The position numbers and the translations under genes are program-made. From assembly GCA_022824365.1 (NCBI GenBank), contig JAJEAA010000018.1, positions 186,001 to 250,000 on the forward strand: a stretch of 64,000 bases of DNA, given 5' to 3'. Every line of letters starts with the position of its first letter. Position 1 is the stretch's first letter. Positions 16,377-24,920 of this stretch are shown here, one piece after another. The notes beneath the pieces were generated by a model, which searched no databases, was not told where the DNA came from, and saw nothing but the letters and a program-made list of their open reading frames with translations. This stretch comes from Anaerolineae bacterium (GTDB taxonomy: Bacteria; Chloroflexota; Anaerolineae; Aggregatilineales; Phototrophicaceae).

Positions 16377-17939
16377 CTACTTCGCGTACTCCACGCGCCG
16401 CGTCTCGCGAATCACGTTCACCTTGATCTGCCCCGGATATTGCATGTCGCTTTCGATGCGTTTGGCGATATCGCGGGCCAGTTGAATCGAGGAGTAATCG
16501 TCCACCACCTCGGGACGCACGATGATACGCACCTCGCGACCGGCTTGCAGCGCATAGCTCTGCTCGACGCCATCGAATCCGTTCGCAATCTCCTCTAACT
16601 GCTTCACGCGCCGGATGTAAGAATCGAGGCTCTCGCGCCGGGCGCCGGGTCTCGCGCCGGAAATGGCGTCGGCCGCTTCCACGATAAAAGCTTCGACGCA
16701 TTCTTTCTCGACTTCGTGATGATGCGCGGCGATGCAATTCACAACCGGGTCAGAACCGCCATAGCGCTTGACAAACTCAGCGCCGATTTGGGCGTGCGTC
16801 CCTTCAATGTTATGATCGATCGCTTTGCCAATATCGTGGAGCAAGCCGCCGGCTTTGGCGATGTTCACATCGGCGCCCAGTTCCATCGCGATCATCCCGG
16901 CGATATGCGCTGTCTCGATGGCGTGCGCATGTTGGTTTTGGCCGTAACTCGTGCGGAACTTTAGCTGCCCCAGCAGGTTCAGCACCTCCGTGTGCAAGCC
17001 ATGAATCCCCGTCTCATAGGCAGCGCGTTCGCCTTCCTCGCGAACGATCTGCTCGACCTCAGCCCGCGTATCTTCCACCAATTTCTCTATGCGCGCCGGG
17101 TGAATCCTGCCATCCACGACAAGTTTCGCCATCGTGCGCTTGGCAACTTCCCGCCTGACCGGATCGAAGCTGCTGATGGTGACGGATTCAGGCGAGTCAT
17201 CGACGACAACATCGACGCCGGTTGCCAACTCAAAGGAGCGGATATTGCGTCCGTTGCGCCCGATGATGCGCCCCTTCATTTCGTCGCTCGGCAAATGCAC
17301 AACGCTGACGGAGATCTCGCTAACTTGCTCGGAGGCCAAGCGCTGTATCGCCATGGCGATGAGACTGCGGGCGCGCTGATCGGCGGTTTCACGAGCTTCC
17401 GCTTCCACTTGGCGGATGATGCGCGCCATGTCGTTGCGCGCGTCCAACTCGATGGAATCGAGCAATTGCTGCCGCGCTTCGTCCACGGTCATTTGCGCGA
17501 TCACTTCGAGCTTCTCTATCATCGTGGACTCTGATTTGCGGAGCTCGTTTTCCTTTCGGTCGAGGCGGCTTTGGCGCTTGTTCAACTGCTGATCGCGCTG
17601 TTCGAGCCGTTCGACGCGCTTGTCGAGTTCATTGCGTCGGCGCTGAATACGCTCGTCCTCATCACCCAGGTCACGGCGGCGGCGGGCAATCTTGGCGTCG
17701 GCCTCATTAATACGCCGGCGCGCATCGCCTTCCGCCTCGGCGATGATCTGCGCCTTTTCTGTTTCGGCGGTTTTGAGTATTTCCTTCGCGTCGGCCGATG
17801 CCTTTATTAACGCGCTTTCACCTTCAGCCTGCTGCCTTTTGAGCAGCGCGTCAACACTACGCCGGCTGCCGATGGCATAGCCCGCGCCGATCCCCAAAAC
17901 TGCAGTAACGATTGCAATTGCAAGTCCAGTGAGTTCCAT
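16377..17939 (-). CDS. rny: Ribonuclease Y
   Basis: RNase Y is the membrane-anchored endoribonuclease that starts mRNA decay. The 520-residue protein shows the full family order: one N-terminal membrane helix (about 4-24), a long Arg/Glu-rich coiled coil (35-205), a KH domain with GRIIGRNGRNIR (223-234) and an HD domain with LLHDIGKAIDH (H368-D369) and HHHEVEKE, ending in the family's KVNVIRETRRVEYAK. The ATG at 17939 lacks a ribosome site; a good one (AAGGAG, 17979-17984) instead precedes an out-of-frame ATG at 17968 whose short ORF overlaps the rny start, so coupled or leader-controlled initiation is possible. Confidence 0.96.
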   Translation of the reverse strand: MELTGLAIAIVTAVLGIGAGYAIGSRRSVDALLKRQQAEGESALIKASADAKEILKTAETEKAQIIAEAEGDARRRINEADAKIARRRRDLGDEDERIQRRRNELDKRVERLEQRDQQLNKRQSRLDRKENELRKSESTMIEKLEVIAQMTVDEARQQLLDSIELDARNDMARIIRQVEAEARETADQRARSLIAMAIQRLASEQVSEISVSVVHLPSDEMKGRIIGRNGRNIRSFELATGVDVVVDDSPESVTISSFDPVRREVAKRTMAKLVVDGRIHPARIEKLVEDTRAEVEQIVREEGERAAYETGIHGLHTEVLNLLGQLKFRTSYGQNQHAHAIETAHIAGMIAMELGADVNIAKAGGLLHDIGKAIDHNIEGTHAQIGAEFVKRYGGSDPVVNCIAAHHHEVEKECVEAFIVEAADAISGARPGARRESLDSYIRRVKQLEEIANGFDGVEQSYALQAGREVRIIVRPEVVDDYSSIQLARDIAKRIESDMQYPGQIKVNVIRETRRVEYAK

Positions 17940-17968
17940 ATTGTTCTGACGGTATCCAACGGATACAT
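17807..17968 (-). CDS. Possible upstream/overlapping ORF at the rny start (53 residues)
   Basis: An ATG at 17968 placed nine bases after AAAGGAG opens a 53-codon frame that begins MYPLDTVRTIW and overlaps the first 44 codons of rny in another frame. The product looks arbitrary, as expected for an overlapped frame, so it matters, if at all, as an upstream ORF that carries ribosomes to the rny start (which has no ribosome site). It could also be chance. Confidence 0.3.
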   Translation of the reverse strand: MYPLDTVRTIWNSLDLQLQSLLQFWGSARAMPSAAGVVLTRCSKGSRLKVKAR

Positions 17969-18016
17969 ACGTCCTTGCTCCTTTCTCTACAAATTATCGG
18001 ACCTTGACCCGCGACG

Positions 18017-18673
18017 CTATTCCTCCGCATCACGGTCAAAATAACCGTCTTCGGATTCTTCGAGCTCTTGTTGCAGGCGCAGCGCAACAGCGTATATCGT
18101 TTCGCTGTCGAAACCGCGTCGACGCAACATGGCGCTCAACTTACGCCTGAAAACCTGGCGTGTAGTTCCCCTGTATCGTGTAATCCGGCTTTGCGCCGCG
18201 CGGTAGGCTGCGTCCTCCGCATCGACTTCCGACAAGACGCTGTCGATAATCTCGCCGTCGATGCCCTTCTGCCTCAACTCATAACGAAGCGCCCGCGGCG
18301 CCATCGGTTTGAAGCGATTGCGATTCTCAAGCCAGAACCTGGCAAAGGCTAGATCGTCCAGATAGGCGCGCTCACTCAGCCGCTCCATGACAGCCGAGAT
18401 AACAGCTTCCGCGACGGCATTCCTTTCAAGATTGCGCCGAACCTCTTCCGCGCTACGCGGGCGGTAGGATAGAAATCGCAGAGCGCGATCATAGGCGCTT
18501 TGAATCGCCTGGACCTCGGACAAAGCTTCAACTTCCGCCTGCGTCAAGACTTGCCCCTGATACAAAGTTGCCGCCTGAAGCGACGGCAAATTCATCACAA
18601 AATTGTCGTTCAGGAACAGCTTGACGCAGTCTTTGTTTCGGCGATGGACTTCCAAGGCAGTAATGACCGGCAT
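18017..18673 (-). CDS. recX: Regulatory protein RecX
   Basis: RecX binds RecA filaments and limits recombination. The 218-residue protein starts MPVITALEVHRRNK, has the three-helix repeat pattern (AYDRALRFLSYRPRSAEEVRRNL, then VMERLSERAYLDDLAFARFW with the conserved YLDDxxFA, then PRALRYELRQKGI) and an Arg-rich C-terminal unit with an acidic tail, all as in the RecX family. An in-frame ATG six codons earlier (18691) is possible; neither has a strong ribosome site and homology favours 18673. It lies about 80 bases before rny on the same strand; recA is not in the window. Confidence 0.9.
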   Translation of the reverse strand: MPVITALEVHRRNKDCVKLFLNDNFVMNLPSLQAATLYQGQVLTQAEVEALSEVQAIQSAYDRALRFLSYRPRSAEEVRRNLERNAVAEAVISAVMERLSERAYLDDLAFARFWLENRNRFKPMAPRALRYELRQKGIDGEIIDSVLSEVDAEDAAYRAAQSRITRYRGTTRQVFRRKLSAMLRRRGFDSETIYAVALRLQQELEESEDGYFDRDAEE

Positions 18674-18691
18674 GGCTCGCGCCCAATGCAT

Positions 18692-19345
18692 AAAGCCGCA
18701 GTTGATACAAGGCTACGGTCATAGCAACAATAGGATTACGGAGTGTACTGATACAGCTCAGTGTCTTCGGATTGTGCGCCGTGCTGGCGCAAGAGGCCAG
18801 CCTGCCCACGTACAACAGAAAAACGCTAATGCTTTCGATCTATTGCCAATCCACTTGCTGTGGGGCAGTTCACACAAATATGATCCATACCCGATTTTTG
18901 CCGGTTGATCGCTCGTAATCCGCGCAGTATAAGCCGCAGCAGCGGAATCAGCTTTTGCCATGATATTGCTTCGTGGCTGAATCCGCGGGTATTCTCGCCA
19001 ATACTCTCTACCCTTAAACCATAAGCCGCATTTGAGGCAGTAGAGCACAGGTCTTCAATTAACGAATTGGCGAGGCAAGATCGGAACTTTCTTCCAATAC
19101 CTCGCACCAAATCATTATACATCATAATCCAGTCTGACAAGTATCGCGTTGTCTGCAAGATTCCAAAGGGCTAAAATTGACGCATGAAAGGAACTGTTTT
19201 TCCGCCATTTCAGAGTCCACGTATGCAGCGCCGCAGCGTCGGGATTATGTCACTTTGATGTTTCCTATGCAGCAATTACGAAAGCTATTTCTATATCGTT
19301 TCCGCGAACGCGCCATCTCGATCGAAGACGCTTGAATGAATTATC
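18692..19345 (+). other. Gene-poor interval
   Basis: About 650 bases with no convincing gene. The open frames on both strands (for example minus 18826-19158 and 18758-19048) have no ribosome site, family character or normal codon use. On the minus strand TTGTCA (19135-19140) and TATAAT (19114-19119) are 15 bases apart and point toward recX, so a long recX leader or a small RNA could start here. Base composition is AT-richer than the surroundings. Confidence 0.5.
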
Positions 19346-20155
19346 GTGAGCAATAATCCGGTGAGAAAGTCGCGCGGAATTTTGGTTACCGGCGGCGGCA
19401 CGTTTCTTGGAGACAACATTGCCGCTGCCCTGCTGGCGGAAGGCAGCAAGGTCAGTCTATTGCTGCGGCCCGGCGCCGAAGACAAGCTGGGGCCACTGGC
19501 TCAGCAGACGCGCTGGTCGACGGCTGATGTCTGGAGTCCGGCCAGTTTGCGCGGGAAGGCGCGCAATCACGCAGCCGTGATTCACACGGTGGGCAGCCTG
19601 ACTGCCGACCCCAGCCGCGGGCTGTCCTTCGAGCGAGTGAACTTTGTATCGGCGCGCAATGTCGCCAATATGTGCGTCAGCGACGGCGTAGAGCGCATAA
19701 TATTGATTAGTGGAGCCAGCGCGCCCTGGGTCAATCGAGCTTACATTCAATCGAAACGCAAGGCGGAAAGCTACCTGAACCGCGTCGGGCTGCAGGCGAT
19801 AGTCGTTCGGGCGCCGCTCCTCTACTTACCGGGGCAGAAGCGGCCGCTCTTCTATCAGGCGATGTCGCTTATAGGCGCGATACCACCGCTTTCCTGGCTT
19901 TATCTCGGGCGTATCGCGCCGATTTCTATTGATATCCTGGCTCGAGGCGTCGCGCGGATCGCGCTGGACGAGACCTTAACCGGGTCGATCCATTACGCGC
20001 GCGACTTGCGGCGACTGGCTCGGCCTGGGGCCGGCTTGTCGTCATCGGTCGGATTGGACCGCCATTCCTCAGGCGGAGGGGAAGATGACAGCCCGTTTGA
20101 CAGCCTGGATGAAGAACTGCCATTTGGCTGGTCGCCAAGGGACGAGCCGCCTTAA
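19346..20155 (+). CDS. NAD(P)-binding SDR/NmrA-like protein
   Basis: A 269-residue atypical short-chain dehydrogenase. The N-terminal nucleotide loop is VTGGGTFLGDNIA (residues 14-26) and a YxxxK pair is present (Y133 and K137 in AYIQSK), as in extended SDR epimerases and NAD(P)H-binding NmrA/NDUFA9-type proteins. The last 45 residues are Asp/Ser/Pro-rich and look disordered. The substrate is unknown. The start is GTG at 19346, with a weak ribosome site; the ATG ten bases upstream is in another, quickly closed frame. Confidence 0.75.
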   Translation: MSNNPVRKSRGILVTGGGTFLGDNIAAALLAEGSKVSLLLRPGAEDKLGPLAQQTRWSTADVWSPASLRGKARNHAAVIHTVGSLTADPSRGLSFERVNFVSARNVANMCVSDGVERIILISGASAPWVNRAYIQSKRKAESYLNRVGLQAIVVRAPLLYLPGQKRPLFYQAMSLIGAIPPLSWLYLGRIAPISIDILARGVARIALDETLTGSIHYARDLRRLARPGAGLSSSVGLDRHSSGGGEDDSPFDSLDEELPFGWSPRDEPP

Positions 20156-20162
20156 CTCGTCC

Positions 20163-20190
20163 TTGAATCGGCTCTGCCGCGCAGTATAAT
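20163..20190 (+). promoter_or_regulatory. Promoter of tRNA-Cys
   Basis: TTGAAT at 20163-20168 and a perfect TATAAT at 20185-20190 with a 16-base spacer. The tRNA begins 14 bases after the -10 box. Confidence 0.75.
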
Positions 20191-20203
20191 ATGGGGCGCG
20201 CTG

Positions 20204-20275
20204 GGCGACGTGGCCAAGTGGTAAGGCAGAGGTTTGCAAAACCTTCATTCGTGGGTTCGAATCCCACCGTCGCCT
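20204..20275 (+). tRNA. tRNA-Cys (anticodon GCA)
   Basis: A 72-base cloverleaf: acceptor GGCGACG/CGTCGCC, D arm GCC/GGC, anticodon stem GAGGT/ACCTT with loop TTGCAAA (anticodon GCA), T stem GTGGG/CCCAC with loop TTCGAAT, discriminator T(U), which fits tRNA-Cys identity. CCA is not encoded. It has its own promoter at 20163-20190; no strong hairpin terminator is seen downstream. Confidence 0.97.
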
Positions 20276-20448
20276 CTCATCTCCCATTGACCTGCGCCTC
20301 ACTTCCTGAATCCGACTGAGTCAGGAGCTAAATCTCAGGCACGGGTCGGCTGCTCGCTATCATCAGCTTGACACACGAAAATACTGGCAATTCGCGCGCT
20401 GCCGGCTGTGAAGCCCCGCAGGCCTGCGCGCAATAACAAATACCGCTT

Positions 20449-21240
20449 TCAAGTTGCCGCGATCTTCCAAAAGCGTTCCACGTATGAACCGGTCGAGGCG
20501 TCGGTGAAGGCGCGGCGCACATCGGCTTCCATGGTCTCCAGGTTGTCCCAAAAGGTACTTATCTGCGATTGGTAACAGGCGATGGCTCTGATCTTCGCGC
20601 GTATATCCGCTTCGTCAAGAATTGAATCGGCCGGCTCAAGCGGCATCCCGAAATCGGCCAAAGCAATTTCAGTCGAGCGATCGGCGTTGGAATACGGGAA
20701 CTCGGCATAGAAGCGCAGCGCGGATTTATCAGGAATATCACGCGCTTGCGTCATTCCCCAGTCGCGCGCGATCTGATGATCGACATGATGACCGACGCCC
20801 AGGGGCAGATATACAGTAGCGGCGGTTTCCAGCTCGGGTATTTGAATGCCCTGCAAGAGGCGCGGCGCGTAATCGGCCGGATGCACGTCCGCGAACAAAG
20901 ACTCTTCAGACGGGTAGAGCGCCAGGTCCCCGGCGACGCGGTAGACACAATCCGGGAGCGGCACGTGCATGAAGTCGACATTGATGCTTTGCGACGCGCT
21001 TTCATCCTCCAATTGCCGGCGGTGCAAAGGATTCTCGCCCGCTTCCCAGCGTCGATGCAGATCCGCCAGAATTGGCGTATCGGGCAGCGCGCCATCGTAT
21101 AGGCCGCCCATGATCGTCATGACCGTCACGGCATGGCCCGCGGCGCTGAGTTGATGCGCCGTACCGCCACAACTAAAGATGCCGTCATCAAAATGAGGCG
21201 AGATAATCACATGGGTCTGACCAGCGGACTGTTCTTTCAA
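20449..21240 (-). CDS. PIG-L/LmbE family N-acetylglucosaminyl-type deacetylase
   Basis: A 263-residue zinc deacetylase-fold protein: SPHFDDGIFSCGGT near the N-terminus is the PHxDD metal/catalytic motif, and GVGHHVDHQ supplies the third His. Family members deacetylate GlcNAc-linked substrates in GPI-like lipids, mycothiol or bacillithiol; the substrate here is unknown. No ATG is near the first domain residue. A TTG at 21240, with GAGGGG just upstream and located after the nth stop, is the likely start; longer starts would overlap nth by up to 70 bases. It follows nth in what looks like one minus-strand transcript. Confidence 0.82.
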   Translation of the reverse strand: MKEQSAGQTHVIISPHFDDGIFSCGGTAHQLSAAGHAVTVMTIMGGLYDGALPDTPILADLHRRWEAGENPLHRRQLEDESASQSINVDFMHVPLPDCVYRVAGDLALYPSEESLFADVHPADYAPRLLQGIQIPELETAATVYLPLGVGHHVDHQIARDWGMTQARDIPDKSALRFYAEFPYSNADRSTEIALADFGMPLEPADSILDEADIRAKIRAIACYQSQISTFWDNLETMEADVRRAFTDASTGSYVERFWKIAAT

Positions 21241-21278
21241 GTTCCCCTCTATCCCGCGAGTTGACGCTAACTGGCGTT

Positions 21279-21980
21279 CTAATCGGCCGTAAAGAAGTCG
21301 CAATATTTGCTGATCGGGCAACGTTCGCAAGCCGGCTTGCGAGCATGACAAGTATCGCGCCCATGCTGGATCAACTGAATGTGAAATTGATAATAATCTT
21401 CCGGCGGCACGATGGCTTCCATAACGGGATGAGCGTCATTGGCGGAAAGCTTGTCCGGAATAAAGCCAATGCGCTTGCTAACCCGATAGATATGCGTATC
21501 CACCGGAAAGGCGGGCCGCCCATAGGCGAAGCACAATACGATTGCCGCTGTTTTGGGTCCCACGCCGCGCAGCGAACACAACCAATCTTTGGCATCCTTG
21601 ATGCTGCGGTCGCTCAGAAAGTCGATATTATATTGGCCGGCTTCGTCGTAGATGATCCCCAGGACATTTTGGATCCGGGGCGCCTTTTGGTTCGCCAGCC
21701 CAGCGGGACGAATCACATCAGTCAATTCCGCTAGGTCGGCAAAGCGGACTGCCTCCCAATCCGGGTACGTCTCTTTCAAACGGGCGAAGGCGCGGTCGCG
21801 GTTGGTATCGTTCGTGCTCTGGCTGAGGATACAGCTAATCAGCTCATCCATGCCGTCTTGTTGGCGGGACCAATCCAGCAGACCGTATACATCGGTCAGC
21901 GCCGCGACGACGGGAAGGTATTTTTCCTTGCGCGCGTCGAGATTGTCGACCTTCTCAAGCGGGTCTTTGCGTTTGGCCAT
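21279..21980 (-). CDS. nth: Endonuclease III-like DNA glycosylase/AP lyase
   Basis: A 233-residue helix-hairpin-helix glycosylase for oxidised pyrimidines in base excision repair. The HhH loop RGVGPKTAAIV holds the catalytic Lys (K143), VDTHIYRVSKR the catalytic Asp (D161), and the C-terminus has the 4Fe-4S ligands C-x6-C-x2-C-x5-C (C211, C218, C221, C227). The first region reads LSQSTND where E. coli has LSAQATD. The frame opens at 22088, but the ATG at 21980 begins where homologues begin. It lies 61 bases after the MFS gene on the same strand and before the PIG-L gene. Confidence 0.92.
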   Translation of the reverse strand: MAKRKDPLEKVDNLDARKEKYLPVVAALTDVYGLLDWSRQQDGMDELISCILSQSTNDTNRDRAFARLKETYPDWEAVRFADLAELTDVIRPAGLANQKAPRIQNVLGIIYDEAGQYNIDFLSDRSIKDAKDWLCSLRGVGPKTAAIVLCFAYGRPAFPVDTHIYRVSKRIGFIPDKLSANDAHPVMEAIVPPEDYYQFHIQLIQHGRDTCHARKPACERCPISKYCDFFTAD

Positions 21981-22041
21981 AGGACAATTGTAGCGGTCAA
22001 GCGTCACATCGCAAGCGTAGAGCGTCAGCGAGTTTTGCAGG

Positions 22042-23316
22042 CTAGGCTCGCCGTTTGGCAGTAGCCGGCTTGTCTGCCGGCAAGACATACAACACGGTTA
22101 TGGCGATAATAGCGAAGACCAGCGCCGCGGCGATGAAGGTGCCGCGCATGCCCAGCCAGAGGGCGATTGAGGCGCCAATCAGCGGCGCGACGGTTTTGGA
22201 GCCCGCCATAGCCGAATTGTCTATGCCGTAAACAGCGCCGGCCGATTCCTTATGCGTATAGCGAGATAGCAAGGCGCTCGGCGCAGCGACCAAACCCCCG
22301 GCCGCGATCCCGGCAAGCCCCTGCAGAAACAGCAGCTGCCAGACATCGCCCACAAAAGCCTGCGGCAAATACAGTGCAGCGGCGGCGGCGGAGCAATAGA
22401 GGAGGACTTTGCGATGGCTGATTCTATCGCCAAGATGCCCCAGAAAGACTGCGCCAAAGGTCGATGTCGCTGCGGAAACTGCCATGACCAGACCGGCGTA
22501 AGTATTGCTGGCATCGATGTCCCGCGCGATAAGAGAAGCCACAAATAAAGGCGCGATTGGCATGATGATCACGCGAGCCAGGCTGGCTTGAAAGCGGATG
22601 AGCAAGACGCAGCCAACCCCGGAAGTCCGCACGATAGCCTTCCAGTTGCTCATGACAGCGGCCGCGTGGAACTTCTCCTGCTTTGGCGGCGCGCTGAAAT
22701 CTTCGTTGATACCCAGCAATACCACAAACCCGCCGGCCAACAGCAAGAGCGCAGTGATGAAAAAGGGCAGCGTATAACCGAAGAGGTCCGCCAGCACACC
22801 GCCCAGCAAAGGTCCGATCGCCACGCCAGCCCATAAGCCAACTTGCAGCGTGCCCATGGCGAAACCGACGCGGTGGCGCGGCGCGGCGGCGGCTACCAGC
22901 GCGTTATTCGCGGAAACTGTGCCCGTGACCATGCCTTGTACAGCGCGCACAAATATCAGTTGCTCGGCATTTTGCACTACGCCCATCAAGCCTAATGTGA
23001 TAGCGCCGCCAAAGAGGGCCCGCATGATCATCTTCTTGCGACCGAAGCGGTCAGCCAGGGCGCCCCAGACCGGCGCGGCAATCATCATCGTGATGCCCTG
23101 GGCGGACAAAACCAAGCCAGCAAGCAATTCTGTGCTATGTCCACCAGCGCTGCCGAGGAACTCAATATAGAGCGGGAGGAAGGGGAAAATCATCGAGAAG
23201 CCAACGGCGGACAAGATCTGAACTATGAAGAGCACAGCGAGGGTGAATTGCCAGCCGTGGGAAAAAGAAAACGCTCGACTGAGCGAAGGGGTGTTGAGTG
23301 ACAGGACTTTAGCCAT
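22042..23316 (-). CDS. MFS transporter (second copy of a tandem pair)
   Basis: A 424-residue major facilitator with about 12 helices. Motif A reads GALADRFGRKKMIMRALFG, and VQGMVTGTVSANNALVA and GVAIGPLLGG follow, all paralleling the neighbour at 23429-24700 segment by segment. Such DHA1 proteins usually export drugs or metabolites; the substrate is unknown. It reads from ATG at 23316. The two genes are 112 bases apart on the same strand and probably arose by duplication, although sequence has diverged well beyond a recent copy. Confidence 0.88.
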   Translation of the reverse strand: MAKVLSLNTPSLSRAFSFSHGWQFTLAVLFIVQILSAVGFSMIFPFLPLYIEFLGSAGGHSTELLAGLVLSAQGITMMIAAPVWGALADRFGRKKMIMRALFGGAITLGLMGVVQNAEQLIFVRAVQGMVTGTVSANNALVAAAAPRHRVGFAMGTLQVGLWAGVAIGPLLGGVLADLFGYTLPFFITALLLLAGGFVVLLGINEDFSAPPKQEKFHAAAVMSNWKAIVRTSGVGCVLLIRFQASLARVIIMPIAPLFVASLIARDIDASNTYAGLVMAVSAATSTFGAVFLGHLGDRISHRKVLLYCSAAAAALYLPQAFVGDVWQLLFLQGLAGIAAGGLVAAPSALLSRYTHKESAGAVYGIDNSAMAGSKTVAPLIGASIALWLGMRGTFIAAALVFAIIAITVLYVLPADKPATAKRRA

Positions 23317-23428
23317 GGATTCCTAGCCCATACATTTCGTGAGTAACTTCATTGCAAGTTTCTCGCAGCCATCGCCGCAAACCCGCCGGCCGCATTCGAC
23401 CAATGTGGACGCGCCTTGCGCATGTCAA

Positions 23429-24700
23429 TTAACTCCTGCCGACAACAGCGGCAAGCAAGCCAAGGGTCCAGCGTTTTCGCGTTGGCAGGAAATGCGCGCC
23501 GATAACAAGGATAGCCAGATAGTAAATGGCGACGGCGGCGAAGACGGCTCTCAAACCGAATATCGCCGCGATAACCGAGGCTGTCATCGGCGCCATGCCA
23601 TTGGCAAAAGAAGACACGGACGCATCCAGCCCATAAACCGAACCTTCATTGCCCAGGTCGGTGAACTTCGCCAACATCGCCGCGGGCGCGGACAAGACCC
23701 CACCGGCGGCGAACCCCGCCAGACCTTGCAGCAAGAGCAACTGGCCGATATCGCTGACGAATACCTGCGGCACATAAAATACGACCGCAGCCAATGAAGC
23801 GCCCAGCAAGATGTTGCGATAGCCCCACCGGTCGCTGAGCCAACCCAATATCAGGGAACCGGCTGTAGTGGTGATGGCCGATACCGTCAGGACCAAGCCG
23901 GCATAGCTGCTTGCGCCGGTCGCCAGCGCGCTCGGTATCAACGCCAATACGAAGAGCGGCGCGATCGGCATGATCGAGCGCTGCGCAAAACCGTTGAGGA
24001 ATCGGAGCGCATAGACTGTCTTGACGCCGCGCGCATGCAAAATGCCTCTCCAGGCGCGGATCATCTTCAAGGGACTGAGATTCAGCGCGGCATCCGCGGG
24101 CGGTTTGTAGGTCTCGCGCACGCCGAAAGTCACGAGCAATCCGGCGAGAATGAGCATGGCGGAGGTGAAGAAAAAGGGAATCTGAAAACCCAGGCGTTCC
24201 GCCAGCACACCGCCAATCATGGGACCTATCGCCACGCCCCCGAACAAGCCAACCTGCAATGAGCCGAGCGCGAATCCGATCCGTTCTCGCGGGCTCTCAC
24301 CCGCCACCAGCGCCATGTTTGCCGCGATGATGCCACTCGTCAGCCCTTGAAGCCCGCGCAGCAAAATGAGCGCGAGCGCCGTCTGCGCGAAGCCCATCAG
24401 CGCGAGAATGATTGATGCGCCGAATATAGCGCGCATGACCATTTTCTTGCGGCCATATTGATCAGCCAGCCGCCCCCAAAAAGGCGTCGCGATGGTCGCC
24501 ACCAGCGGCGGCATGCCGATCACGATGCCGGCCAGCAATTCCGAGCTGATGAATTGAGCATCGTTGAGCGTCTGAATATAAAGGGGCAGAAAAGGATAAA
24601 CGAGGGAAATGCCACCGGCGCCAAGACCTTGCGCCAGCGCCACAACAATTAACGTTATGAGCCAGCGATTGGGAGGTTGGGAATCCTCAGTATCTTGCAT
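23429..24700 (-). CDS. MFS transporter (first copy of a tandem pair)
   Basis: A 423-residue major facilitator, paralogue of the next gene downstream. Matching signatures are LVYPFLPLYIQ, SSELLAGIVIG, GRLADQYGRKKMVMRAIFG (motif A), RGLQGLTSGIIAANMALVAGESPR and GVAIGPMIGGVLAERLG. The N-terminus before helix 1 is short and polar. I chose ATG 24700, preceded by GGGG, over an ATG four codons upstream. It is divergent from lysS. Substrate unknown; two similar exporters in a row suggest related or overlapping substrates. Confidence 0.88.
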   Translation of the reverse strand: MQDTEDSQPPNRWLITLIVVALAQGLGAGGISLVYPFLPLYIQTLNDAQFISSELLAGIVIGMPPLVATIATPFWGRLADQYGRKKMVMRAIFGASIILALMGFAQTALALILLRGLQGLTSGIIAANMALVAGESPRERIGFALGSLQVGLFGGVAIGPMIGGVLAERLGFQIPFFFTSAMLILAGLLVTFGVRETYKPPADAALNLSPLKMIRAWRGILHARGVKTVYALRFLNGFAQRSIMPIAPLFVLALIPSALATGASSYAGLVLTVSAITTTAGSLILGWLSDRWGYRNILLGASLAAVVFYVPQVFVSDIGQLLLLQGLAGFAAGGVLSAPAAMLAKFTDLGNEGSVYGLDASVSSFANGMAPMTASVIAAIFGLRAVFAAVAIYYLAILVIGAHFLPTRKRWTLGLLAAVVGRS

Positions 24701-24797
24701 CGCCCCACGCATTCAGCAATATTTTTTGCAAACTCCAATAGCTTATACCCTTCGCGGCAAATTGCAAGCGAGAATTTGGGCAATCGCCGTGAATCAA

Positions 24798-24828
24798 TTG
24801 AACCTGTAATTCCGCGGCGGATTATACT
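24798..24828 (+). promoter_or_regulatory. Likely lysS promoter
   Basis: TTGAAC at 24798-24803 and TATACT at 24823-24828 with a 19-base spacer, in the divergent gap between the MFS gene and lysS. It would give an RNA leader of about 85 bases before the lysS ATG that includes the hairpin at 24867-24890. Confidence 0.5.
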
Positions 24829-24866
24829 AATCTGTTGGAGAAAGATTGCTTCCACGATTGCATGAT

Positions 24867-24890
24867 AGCGGGCGCTCCCCGCTTTTCTTT
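24867..24890 (+). promoter_or_regulatory. Terminator-like hairpin in the lysS leader
   Basis: AGCGGG (24867-24872) pairs with CCCGCT (24878-24883) around a 5-base loop and runs into TTTTCTTT. The shape is that of an intrinsic terminator, but it lies between the likely promoter and the lysS ribosome site, 31 bases before the start, so transcription attenuation of lysS is possible. No T-box sequence (AGGGTGGNACCGCG-like) is present. Confidence 0.5.
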
Positions 24891-24920
24891 CATAGGGGAA
24901 TCTCGGAGACAGACGGCGGC

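Noticed and set aside
18826-19158. 110-codon minus-strand open frame in the gap after recX
   Set aside because: Starts with TTG just where a promoter is seen, has no ribosome site, and a competing frame overlaps; nothing recognisable in the protein.
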